From the NCBI RefSeq assembly GCF_040712315.1, contig NC_134017.1, forward strand, positions 16,832,001 through 16,896,000: DNA of 64,000 bases. Direction: 5' to 3'. Shown one piece after another: positions 35,854 through 45,423 of the stretch (position 1 is the stretch's first letter; each line of letters starts with the position of its first letter). The DNA is from Castanea sativa (taxonomy: Eukaryota > Streptophyta > Magnoliopsida > Fagales > Fagaceae). A program made the position numbers and the translations under genes. The notes under the pieces were generated by a model. It had not been told where the DNA came from. It ran no database searches and saw only the letters and a program-made list of their open reading frames with translations.

Positions 35854-37179
35854 ATGGCAGGCTTAGGTGCTCACCACGCAGAGTCACAGGGATCACAACC
35901 GGAGGATCATTTCGAGCGTCTTGAACGTCGAAGGGATCGTGAGGGAAGTGTCCATACAGAATACCCAGGCGTTAGCCATACTCATGGTGGGGGTAGCACT
36001 ACCCACGAGGAGGGTTCTAGGTCCATGCAGAGGGAAATTAATCGTTTGAAGAGGAAGTTACGCCGTGCTAAGCGCGGGTTTTCACCGTCCTCGTCTAATC
36101 CTTCCTCAGAGAAGGATAGGGGAGGTGGTTACAGCTCAAGGTCGCGCTCTCCCACCAGTGCAACATCCTCCGGTGAGGAGGACGACCAGCCAACTCGCAG
36201 GTGTAAGAAGCTTCGTTCTAAGGGCTTAGGCAACGATGCTATGAGTAGGGCGTTGCACCAACTCTCCAAATCTCCGCTTACACGGAGGATTGAGAAAGGA
36301 AGGCTTCCCAGAAGGTTTACCCAGCCCACTTTTACCATCTACAATGGCCGGACTGATCCGGTGGAGCACGTGAGTCACTTTAACTAGAGGATGGCGGTGC
36401 ACTCTCACAACGAGACCCTGATGTGTAAAGTTTTCCCCTCTAGCCTGGGACCTATTGCTATGAGGTGGTTTAACGGCCTTAAATCGGGGTCTATAGGTTC
36501 GTTTGGGGAGCTTATTAGAGCATTCGCTTCGCGGTTCATTACGTGTAGCAGAGTCCATCGGCCATTAGACTCGTTGTTATCCATGACCATGAGGGAGGGG
36601 GAGACGTTGAAAGCATACTCCGACCGTTATTGGGAGATGTTTAATGAAATAGATGGTGACTTTGATGAGGTGGCGCTTAATACCTTTAAGGTAGGCCTTC
36701 CTACTGATCACGACCTGAGAAAGTCTCTGACTAAAAAGCCCGTCCGCAGTGTACGTCGCCTCATGGACCGTATTGACGAGTATAAGAGAGTGGAGGAAGA
36801 CCAACAGCAAGGAAAGGGTAAGGAGAAGGTTATCCCGCAGGAGAGAAGGGATTTCAAGTCGGACAGGTACCACAACAATAGGCCGAAGAGAGATTACGTT
36901 GGGCAGTCCGGCTCGGCAACACCTCAGGCCGTGAGCACTGTGTTTCGAGAACCAGTGCATCAATTGTTGGAGAAAGTTCGTAAGGAGCCCTTTTTCAAGT
37001 GGCCTGGTAAGATGTCAGGGGACCCTGCGAAGAGGAATCCGAACCTCTTTTGTCAGTACCATCAGGATGTGGGCCACACTATCGAGAACTGTCGGACCCT
37101 TTGGAACCATTTGGAGCAGCTTGTCAGTGAAGGAAAACTGAAGCAGCACTTGTGTCAACCTACTGGTCAGGGCAGCTAG
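35854..37179 (+). pseudogene. Element 2 gag, with nonsense codons
   Basis: The frame encodes the capsid/nucleocapsid precursor that packages element RNA. Start is ATG 35854, 28 bases after the primer site. The N-terminal ~110 residues are charged and Ser/Arg-rich. The retrotrans_gag core follows (AMRWFNGLKSGSIGSF near 36460). A zinc knuckle of the Tat form CxxHxxxGHxxxxC lies near 37057-37092. An in-frame TAG at 36385-36387 replaces the CAG kept by element 1. A second TAG at 37177-37179 ends the open stretch just before the protease linker, and the frame continues unchanged beyond it. Both stops look like C-to-T changes in CAG codons; only the first has a homologous sense codon in this window. 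Confidence 0.87.
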
Positions 37180-37221
37180 TCCGGCTCAAACAATCAGAGG
37201 AACAATTCGTCTCGGCCGGCA

Positions 37222-37866
37222 TTGGGAACAATCAATGTTATCTTCGCTGCACCTAGTAGGACCGGCTCAGGTCCCACTAGGGTAATGGCGGTTTCCCATT
37301 CTCAGGCCAAGGATGCGGGCAGCAGGCCGAAGAGGTTGAAGGGCACTTTGCCCGTCTTAGGATTCTCCGACGAGGATAAGGTAGGGACTATCCAGCCCCA
37401 TGACGATGCCCTTGTAGTTACCCTTAGGATAGGGAATTATGATGTGAAGAGGGTGATGATAGATCAGGGCAGCGGTGCAGATATCATGTACCCTGATCTA
37501 TTTAAGGGGTTAAGGTTGAAGTTGGAAGATCTTACTCCTTATGATTCGCCGCTTATAAGCTTTGAAGGGAGAGCCGTTGTGCCGAAGGGACAGATCCGTT
37601 TGCCCGTTCAATCCGGCTCAGAAACGGTTGAGGTGGACTTCATTGTGGTTGACGCGTACTCTCCATATACAGCCATCCTCGCCAGGCCTTGGCTGCACGC
37701 GCTTGGAGCTGTCTCCTCTACCTTACATGTTAAAGTTAAATTCCCCTCGGGGGAATGTGTTGAGGAAATCCTCGGCAGCCAATCGGTAGCCAGGCAGTGC
37801 ATATCGGCTGCGGTGCTGGATCAGACAGAAGCCGAGTCTTCGGCTTTAATCACCAAAGACTTATAG
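37222..37866 (+). CDS. Element 2 aspartic protease, ending at the shared TAG
   Basis: The domain cleaves the polyprotein. The catalytic Asp is at 37462-37464 in VMIDQGSGADIMY, a D-x-G-S active site as in retropepsins, which act as dimers. A conserved PWLHALGAVSS stretch lies near 37687. The first Met shown (37222) is not necessarily a real start, because the frame runs on from gag. The frame closes at TAG 37864-37866, and the next six bases are CAGTTA, so the junction reads UAG-CAR-YYA. The same reading frame then enters RT without a shift. Elements 1 and 3 have a TAG in the same position and context. Confidence 0.86.
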   Translation: MGTINVIFAAPSRTGSGPTRVMAVSHSQAKDAGSRPKRLKGTLPVLGFSDEDKVGTIQPHDDALVVTLRIGNYDVKRVMIDQGSGADIMYPDLFKGLRLKLEDLTPYDSPLISFEGRAVVPKGQIRLPVQSGSETVEVDFIVVDAYSPYTAILARPWLHALGAVSSTLHVKVKFPSGECVEEILGSQSVARQCISAAVLDQTEAESSALITKDL

Positions 37867-39738
37867 CAGTTAACAGCTCCTGATTCATCTGGAATGGTGA
37901 CAGGAAAGGAGACACATTGTGAGGAGTTGGAGAAATTTCCAGTAGCTGATGGCTTAGAGAGGTTCTTCCAAGTCGGCATACTTTTGCCACACCAAGAGAA
38001 GATCGAATTGTTAGAATTTCTGAAGGACAATATTGATGTTTTTGCGTGGGATCCTTACGAAGCTCCAGGCGTTGATCCGAGCTTCATTTGTCATCATTTA
38101 AATGTCAACCCAGCTATTGTTCCAAGAAGGCAGCCACCTCGGCGATCTTCTAGAGAACATTCCGAGGCTGTGAAGGAAGAGGTTCTTAAACTCAAGAGGG
38201 CTGGGGCTATCAAAGAAGTTTTCTACCCCGAGTGGTTGGCCCATACTGTTGTTGTTAAAAAGAAGAATGGGACATGGAGGGTATGTGTGGACTTTACTGA
38301 TCTGAACAAGGCCTGCCCCAAGGATTCGTTCCCAATCCCTCGTATTGATCAACTGGTGGATGCTACTGTTGGACATCCCAGGATGAGTTTTCTGGACGCC
38401 TTCCAGGGGTATCACCAGATTCCCTTGGCATTGGAGGATCAAGAGAAGACTGCTTTCATTACTCCAACGGGGAATTATCATTATAAGGTCATGCCATTTG
38501 GTTTGAAGAATGCTGGGGCTACCTACCAAAGGATGATGACTAGAATGTTTGAACATCAACTAGGGAAGACTGTTGAAGTATATGTGGATGATATGGTGGT
38601 GAAGAGCAAAACAATACCCTCGCACGTGAGAGACCTGGCTGACACCTTTCAGGTGTTAAGAAAGTGTAAGCTGCGCCTTAACGCCTCAAAATGCTCTTTC
38701 GGCGTTGGGTCTGGAAAATTTTTGGGGTACATGATCACTCATAGAGGCATAGAGGTAAACCCAACACAGGTTAAGGCTATTCAGGACTTGCAGCCTCCTC
38801 GGAACCCAAAAGAAGTCCAGAAATTAACCGGAATGATTACCGCCTTGAACAGATTTATATCTCGGTCGGCTGACCGATGTCGTCCTTTCTTTCAGTTGTT
38901 GAACAAATGGAAAGGGTTCCAATGGACCGAGGACTGCGCGTTAGCTTTCCAACAACTCAAGCAATATCTTTCTCGGCCGCCCATTTTGTCTCGTCCCGAG
39001 GCGGACGAGGTCTTATTTGCTTATCTAGCAGTGGCTGTCCATGCGGTCAGCCTGGTCCTTATAAGGAATGATGACGGGGTGCAAAGGCCGGTATACTACG
39101 TTAGCAAATCTTTAAACGATGCCGAGGTGCGTTATCTACCCTTGGAGAAAGCACTTCTGGCCGTAGTTCATGCCACGCGAAAGCTTCCTCATTATTTCCA
39201 GTCCCACACCGTGGTTGTCCTGACCCAATTGCCCCTCAAGGCAGTGCTACGTAGTGCCAACTACTCAGGCAGGATAGCAAAGTGGGGGACCATCCTGGGG
39301 GCTTTTGACGTTAAATACAAGCCTCGCACCTCGGTGAAGGGTCAGGTCCTCGCTGACTTGGTGGCAGAGTTTACTGAACCATTGCTAGAAGAAACTCTAA
39401 AAGAAGCACACATGGATGGAAAATCAGTTGGAGTGGTCACGGCCGCAGTGCCCTCGGCTTGGAAAGTGTATGTGGATGGGGCTGCTAATCAGAGAGGGTC
39501 TGGTGTTGGACTTGTTCTAATGTCCCCTGAAGGAATTGTCTTCGAAAAATCTTTAAGATTGGCCTTCTCGGCTACTAACAATGAGGCCGAGTATGAAGCC
39601 GTCTTGGTAGGCATGCAGATGGTACGTAGGATGGGCGGAAGGGAAATCCATGTGTTCTCGGACTCTCAGTTAGTGGTCGGCCAAGTCATGGGGACCATGG
39701 AGGCTAGAGACCCCAGAATGCAGGAATATTTGGCCTAG
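37867..39738 (+). CDS. Element 2 reverse transcriptase and RNase H domains
   Basis: This is the replication enzyme. The frame continues directly from the protease TAG; the first Met is at 37894. RT motifs include WRVCVDFTDLNKACP (about 38275), FLDAFQGYHQIPLAL, MPFGLKNAGATYQRMM and the catalytic YVDD (38581-38592). A gypsy-type RNase H follows (VQRPVYYVSKSLNDAEVRYL, about 39078). A second, archaeal-type RNase H comes next, with YVDGAANQRGSG (39469), NNEAEYEA and FSDSQLVVGQV. A TAG at 39736-39738 cuts this second domain before its last acidic motif (NTHADSLA, about 39800). Element 3 has CAG there, so this is a recent C-to-T nonsense change. Two RNase H domains are characteristic of the Tat lineage. 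Confidence 0.92.
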   Translation, partial: QLTAPDSSGMVTGKETHCEELEKFPVADGLERFFQVGILLPHQEKIELLEFLKDNIDVFAWDPYEAPGVDPSFICHHLNVNPAIVPRRQPPRRSSREHSEAVKEEVLKLKRAGAIKEVFYPEWLAHTVVVKKKNGTWRVCVDFTDLNKACPKDSFPIPRIDQLVDATVGHPRMSFLDAFQGYHQIPLALEDQEKTAFITPTGNYHYKVMPFGLKNAGATYQRMMTRMFEHQLGKTVEVYVDDMVVKSKTIPSHVRDLADTFQVLRKCKLRLNASKCSFGVGSGKFLGYMITHRGIEVNPTQVKAIQDLQPPRNPKEVQKLTGMITALNRFISRSADRCRPFFQLLNKWKGFQWTEDCALAFQQLKQYLSRPPILSRPEADEVLFAYLAVAVHAVSLVLIRNDDGVQRPVYYVSKSLNDAEVRYLPLEKALLAVVHATRKLPHYFQSHTVVVLTQLPLKAVLRSANYSGRIAKWGTILGAFDVKYKPRTSVKGQVLADLVAEFTEPLLEETLKEAHMDGKSVGVVTAAVPSAWKVYVDGAANQRGSGVGLVLMSPEGIVFEKSLRLAFSATNNEAEYEAVLVGMQMVRRMGGREIHVFSDSQLVVGQVMGTMEARDPRMQEYLA

Positions 39739-41181
39739 GTCAAACGTCAGCAACCTGAATTTGACTCTTTTGCCTTAGCTCACATTCCTAGGAGTGGAAA
39801 CACCCATGCAGACTCTTTAGCCACATTGGCAACATCTTCGGCTCAGAGTTTGCCCAGGATTATCCTTGTGGAGGATTTGCTAAAGCCAACTCTTACCCCC
39901 ATCAATGTGGCTCGCGTCCATCTAGTAAGGCCTGGACCTAGTTGGATTGACCCGGTCGTGTCTTTTCTTAAGAATGACATCCTTCCCGAGGACAAATTGG
40001 AAGCAGATAAGATACGTCGAAAGGCGCCACGCTTCTGGTTGTCCGAGGATCAGAAACTGTATAAACGATCCTTTTTAGGACCGTACTTGCTGTGTGTGCA
40101 CCCTGACTCAACGGAAGCACTTCTGGAAGAACTGCATGAAGGGATTTGTGGTAGCCACACTGGGGGAAGGTCCTTGGCCCACAGAACTCTGACTTAGGGT
40201 TATTGGTGGCCCAATATGCAAAGGGAGGCTCAAGACTACGCCAGGAAATGTGATCAATGCCAGAGGTTCGCCCCTAACATCCATCAACCTGAAGGAGTTC
40301 TTAACCCCCTTTCCAGTCCTTGGCCCTTCGCACAGTGAGGATTGGACATAGTGGGGCCATTTCCGAGGGCAGCAGGTAACAAAAGATGGCTGCTTGTAGG
40401 AACGGATTACTTTACTAAATGGGTCGAGGCAGAGCCCTTGGCAAACATTAGAGATGTTGATTCCAAGAAGTTTGTGTGGAAGAACATCGTCACTAGATTT
40501 GGAATACCACATACACTTATATCAGATAATGGTGTCCAATTTGACAGCAAAGTTTTCAGGAAGTATTGCGGTGACATGGGTATCATAAATAGGTACTCCA
40601 CCCAAGCTTATCCTCAGGGAAATGGACAAGCCGAGGCCATTAACAAGGTCATAGTCAACGGGCTCAAGAAGAGGTTGGATGATGCGAAAGGCAGATGGGT
40701 AGAAGAGCTCCCTCATGTTCTGTGGACGTATCGGACCACACCGCGCAGGTCCACTGGGGAAACGCCATTCTCTATGACTTATGGAGCCGAGGCGGTGATA
40801 CCTCTGGAATCTGGTTTTCCTACCCTAAAAACGAGCTCTTTTAGCCCAGAGAATAACAAGGGACTCTTGGAGAAAGGTCTTGATTTACTTGAGGAACGAC
40901 GCGAGGCAGTTATGGTCCAAATGGCTTATTATCAACAGAAGCTAAAACGAGGATATGATGCCCACATGAAGCTAAGGCCACTTGCACCTGGTGATCTTGT
41001 GCTAAGAAAAGTTGTGGGCACCTCTAAGAACCCAGCTTGGGGTAAACTAGGACCCAACTGGGAAGACCCCTATCGCATTGTTTCAGTAGCAGGCATAGGG
41101 TCATATCGGCTAGCTGACCTAGATGAAAGAATTGTACCACGCCCATGGAATGTAAATAATCTTAGAAGGTATTATTATTAA
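39739..41181 (+). pseudogene. Element 2 RNase H end and integrase, with two nonsense codons
   Basis: The same frame carries the end of the second RNase H, then integrase, which inserts the DNA copy. The HHCC zinc finger is visible as ELHEGICGSH (about 40120) and CDQC (about 40250). The DDE triad lies in DIVGPF (40345), ISDNGVQF (about 40522) and GQAEAINK (about 40624). The C-terminal part ends NVNNLRRYYY at 41181. TAG (40195-40197) interrupts the zinc finger where element 1 has CAA. TGA (40336-40338) replaces the Trp codon kept by element 3 before GLDIVGPF. Without these changes the frame would be open to its end. Confidence 0.9.
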
Positions 41182-41250
41182 TAAAATGTGCTTTTGTCAG
41201 TTAACATTTCAAAGTTATGAGTACCTCTGACGCATGCAGTTACTACTTTT

Positions 41251-41935
41251 AAGAATCAAACAGAAACTTGGTTAAGTGTCGTCCTCGGACCACAAACCTT
41301 GTGGAAATTGATATCTTGTCACTTGTTAAACAGAACCTTAGTTATGCCGGGTCCTCGGACCTCCTACTTTGGGAAAATTAACATTTGAAGTTACGATTCT
41401 TAAGAATCAAACAGAAACTTGGTTAAGTGTCGTCCTCGGACCACAAACCTTGTGGAAATTGATATCTTGTCACTTGTTAAACAGAACATTAGTTATGCCA
41501 GGTCCTCGGACCTCCTACTTTGGGTAAATTAACATTTGAAATTACTATTCTTAAGAATCAAACAGAAACTTGGTTAAGTGTCGTCCTCGGACCACAAACC
41601 TTGTGGAAATTGATGTCTTGTCGTTTGTTAAACAGAACCTTAGTTATGCCGGGTCCTCGGACCTCCTACTTTGGGAAAATTAACATTTGAAGTTACTATT
41701 CTTAAGAATCAAACAGAAACTTGGTTAAGTGTCGTCCTCGGACCACAAACCTTGTGAAAATTGATGTCTTGTCGTTTGTTAAACAGAACCTTAGTTATGC
41801 CGGGTCCTCGGACCTCCTACTTTGGGAAAATTAACATTTGAAGTTACTGATCTAAATAATCAAACAACAACTTGGTTAAGTCTTGTTCTCGGACTGCAAA
41901 CTTGATTAAAGTTAATTTCTTATTGCGTCTGGAAA
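41251..41935 (+). repeat. 151-bp tandem repeats between pol and antisense gene
   Basis: The marker aagaatcaaacagaaacttg begins at 41251, 41402, 41553 and 41704, exactly 151 bases apart, with a diverged fifth start near 41855. Each unit is itself a dimer of two ~75-bp halves. Both halves hold ttaa(g)...acagaac(t/c)t...GTCCTCGGACC, an imperfect palindrome. Units are almost identical, so they are recent or homogenised. Elements 1 and 3 hold related repeats in the same slot. Confidence 0.95.
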
Positions 41936-42380
41936 TTTGTGCCTTACTGTTTGTTAGATCGGATCTTAAAGCTCTATATCTTTAAGTGTTAAGCAAATTT
42001 ATGTAAGGAATGGTCCTTGGATCTTACATCCTACTAAAAACAAAACCACACATTATAAGGGTTTAACCGAGGTCTCTTTTTTTTTACCAAGGCATTGTTT
42101 AAAATATCTCAACCCTGTCATCTGCTGTTAAGTTTTTAATACTAAAACATGCGAATGACCGCGTGGAGGTTATGATTGTGTAATACTTGGAGTTAGATTT
42201 GTTTGTTCTGTCCCTTTTTGACTATGTACTAATGGCAATCTTTATGACAAATACAAAAAGAATAAAGTAAAACGGATGCAACATAGGTGAGAATCAAATG
42301 AAATTGTTCTTCATTAATCATTCAAATATACATTACATATTTAGTTCAAATATGGAAAAAGAGAAGTCCTAAGCTAGGTC

Positions 42381-44916
42381 CTAAGCTTTTGGAGGGGGGT
42401 CTTGCTGAGAGGTGCTGGTGGCCTCGGTCTTTCTCAACTCCAGCTCAAAGGGAGACAGCACTTTCTTTCCTTTGTCTGCTGCCTTTGTTGGAGGGACGTT
42501 GGACTCCACATTCTGGCTCAGGTCCTTCTCGGCATCCCCGTCTCCTTCCTTTTCTTTATTGGAACCCGAAGGTTCTGTAGGATCTGGAATTAGCTTTGGG
42601 ACCATGGGAGGAAGAGCAGGAAGAGTTGTTTCAGGGGTAGGAGTAGCAGCAGGAGCCTCTTCAATCTCCTGTATCTCCAGGGGAAGCCGAACATTCTCGG
42701 ACTTCCTCAGATCCGAGGATAGAGGAACTCCTGCTACATTCAGAGCTTCCCCCCAGACCTTTTGACAGTACTCCCGGCACAAGGCCGCAAAGGCTTCTGT
42801 CAGTTGCTCCTCGGTGACCGCTACCCTTTCCTCATAACTCGCCTGCTTGGCGGCTTCTAAAGAACGATGGAATGCGCCGGCTTTCTCCTTCATTCGCGCA
42901 AGTTCCTTTTCCAAATCCGAGCGCTCCCTTTGGGCTTGGGAGAGCTCGTCATCTTTTTCACGAAGAAGCTTGCGCTGCCCTTCTATCTGGGTCTTCATGG
43001 TCTTCAGGTTCGCCTCGGCCCCATTTTTCTCTCTCTTTAGCTCAACCACCTCTGAGGTAAGCTTCTCATTTTTAGCAAGGGCTGTGCCCAAGGACTTCTC
43101 AGTCTCCAGCCTGATTTCAAGCTCAGTTCTGGCCTTCTTCCGAGTGTCTTCTATAAATTTCTCGGCTACGAAGACTTCCTGAATGGCCTGCAATAAAGGG
43201 CGAGGAAGTCAGATATAGCAAGACACTTATGAATAATCTGATATTGTTAAAAGTGAAATCTTCCTAAAAGGGTTAAACTTACCAGCGCTAAATCCCTTTT
43301 TAAAGAGAGGAATAGTTGTGGCTGGCTCATTTTTTCCAAGGTTTCCATGTCCTTGGGCAGCAGAAGAGGGCGCTCCAACACTTCGGCCAAGTGGTGGGCA
43401 TGGCCTTGTTGAACCGCCCTTATACTGGATTGGCAGGAGATAGGTGCACCGTCCAATCTTAAGTTAGGGGACCAGGTGGTCGGTGCTTGGCGCATTTCGG
43501 CCTCGTTCCTAATCTCCCCGCTTTCAACTGAGCAGGCCCTACCCTTGCCTTTATCCAGCTTCTGCTGCTGAACCGGTGGGGGTTGTTGTCGTGGTTTCTT
43601 GGGGTCCTTGCTGCTCGTCCCCTCGGCCTCCCCCTTTCTTTTCTTTTTGGGATCCTCGGCTGGAAGTTTTGGCTCAGCTGGAGGAGGGGGAGGTGGCAAA
43701 GATGGAAGAGCTTGGGACCCCCCCGTCTTTCTCTCAACAACCTTCGCAGCTCTATTGGTTAGGAGACCCTTCATCCTGTCCATATCCTCTTCGGATTCGT
43801 CCTCTGGTTGGGCAACGACTAACCCTGCAATTTCAGAAGCCTCAGTGGCTTCTTCTTCCTCGTCAGAGAGTACGACGAACTGGTTCCCTCGAGGTCTCTC
43901 GGTGTCTTCAAGTTGGAACTGTTCTATCTCCTCGTCTAGCGTGTGTGAAGAAGACACCTGCTCTTCTGGAACAACGGTTGCCTGAGAGTGCACGGCGAGG
44001 GGGATTGCCGCTATGGGCTGTGTGTATAAAACGGTGTGAGGGGCATCATGGAGATCGTGGTCGTCCAAAAAGTGGGGTCGGGCTACGTTTATCTTCCTTC
44101 GCCTTCGGTCACCGGCGACTATGGCGTTTTCTATCTCCTGGAAGTCCGAAGAAATGGGAGTGTACCCTAGAATCAGATGAGCAGCTCTGAGTTGTAGGTC
44201 CTCGCTGACAAACACCTCGGAGCGCAGTACTCGGTTGAGATCTGCAACGTTGCAGTGGCTTAAGCGTGGGCGCACGTGTTGCTTATTTGCGAAGGAAGAC
44301 ACCAAATCAAACGAACATGGTCAGATTCACACAACATATAATAAACCTAAATAAACGTGAATACATGTGAATGCGCATTTTTGTGAGTATTAGAGGAGTT
44401 TGTGTGGGGGGGAGGGGAGGCTAATCCTAAGGTGTTGCACCTGGATCTCCCCACTCAACTGGGCAGTGGAGGCCGTCGTGCCAGTTCCCAGAGACGATCA
44501 GGTAGTCATCCTTCATGCCTTTGTTGGATTTGGGCAGACAGGAGATTAGCCTAACGACGCTGGAGCGGGATTTAATGTAGTAACCTACGTTGGAGAGTTT
44601 ATGGGACTCGTACAGAAAGACGACATCGTGCCAAGTGAGGTTTAGACCCATTTGCTCGTTTAGAGCATCGACGCTACCCAAAACTCTAAAAACGTTTGGG
44701 AGGCACTGATCGGGACACAACCGGTGGTTGCGAAGGTACTCCCTAGTTACAGGCTTCATTGGGAGGGTCATCCCACCCTCTACAAAGGCTATCATTGGGA
44801 TGATAACCTCTCCCTCCTTTCTAGAGCCGGCCACGGCTTCCGCCGGGAATGTGATACTTGGCTCTGAAGCCTTCCATTCCAGTGGCGGTATCAACTAGAC
44901 ATTTAAATCTTCCCAT
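42381..44916 (-). pseudogene. Element 2 antisense three-exon gene (coiled-coil protein)
   Basis: The gene reads right to left. Exon 1 (44916-44441) starts ATG-GGA-AGA-TTT and ends at a CAG|GT donor. Exon 2 (44286-43283) is open throughout and ends CTG|GTAAGT. Exon 3 (43187-42381) follows TTGCAG and encodes about 268 residues, mostly a heptad-rich coiled coil (KREKNGAEANLKTMKTQIEG), then a Pro-rich tail. Compared with element 3, exon 1 lacks 26 bases near 44855, a frameshift. The intron 1 acceptor reads GCAA instead of GCAG (G to A at 44287). Exon 1 holds FRVLGSVDALNEQMGLNLTWHDVV, a transposase_28-like (PF04195) segment by pattern. Antisense ORFs downstream of integrase are known in some Tat-lineage elements (Grande, Retand), with unknown function. 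Confidence 0.82.
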
Positions 44917-45404
44917 CAGAGAGGGGCGAAAGACTAAACTCTAAAAGGGAAAATGTCTACAAGTATAGCCGAGGACAAGATCCGAGAAGAAAAGGTTAAG
45001 AAAAGGAGAATCAAAAACTTACGAATCTCAAGTTGTGCAGAGTTCCACGGTTTTCTGCGGGTAAAGTATGTTTACTGATGTTTTGATGGGATTAGTCCCT
45101 GATGAATTAAATGAAGGCGCAGGTTCCCGAAGCGTCATGGTGTGCGGAAAGCGGCCTCGAAATTATATTTGTCCCGCCCAATTTTTCGTGAAATAACGAG
45201 GACTGTTGGATGCACATCTCACCGTTGAACGTGGGGGACAAGGTGTAATTCATAGTAATAAATGCGCGCATTTCTGAAAATAAAACCGTCAAGTGGCGTT
45301 TTCTAGAACGCGAAACGGTTTCCACACGTGCAATCATTCACATAGTAAGCAGAGTTAGTTCTCATCGGATCAAAACCCTAATTTTCTCCTCGGATATTGA
45401 AAAT

Positions 45405-45423
45405 TAGAGTTTTGAGGGGCTAT
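45405..45423 (+). other. Element 2 polypurine tract region
   Basis: tagagttttgaggggctat lies directly upstream of the 3' LTR. GAGGGG is the conserved purine core, shared with elements 1 and 3. Confidence 0.7.

Noticed and set aside
37846..37893. Integrated plant virus, because of the tobamovirus-like stop context
   Set aside because: LTRs, target duplication, primer site, protease, YVDD RT and DDE integrase show a Ty3/gypsy retrotransposon. Only the six bases after the stop resemble the viral signal.
41251..41935. CRISPR-like array
   Set aside because: The units are contiguous 151-bp tandem repeats without unique spacers, inside a plant retrotransposon.
43576..44190. 204-codon plus-strand frame in element 2
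   Set aside because: Shadow of exon 2 of the antisense gene; the minus-strand frame is longer and conserved in the other elements.
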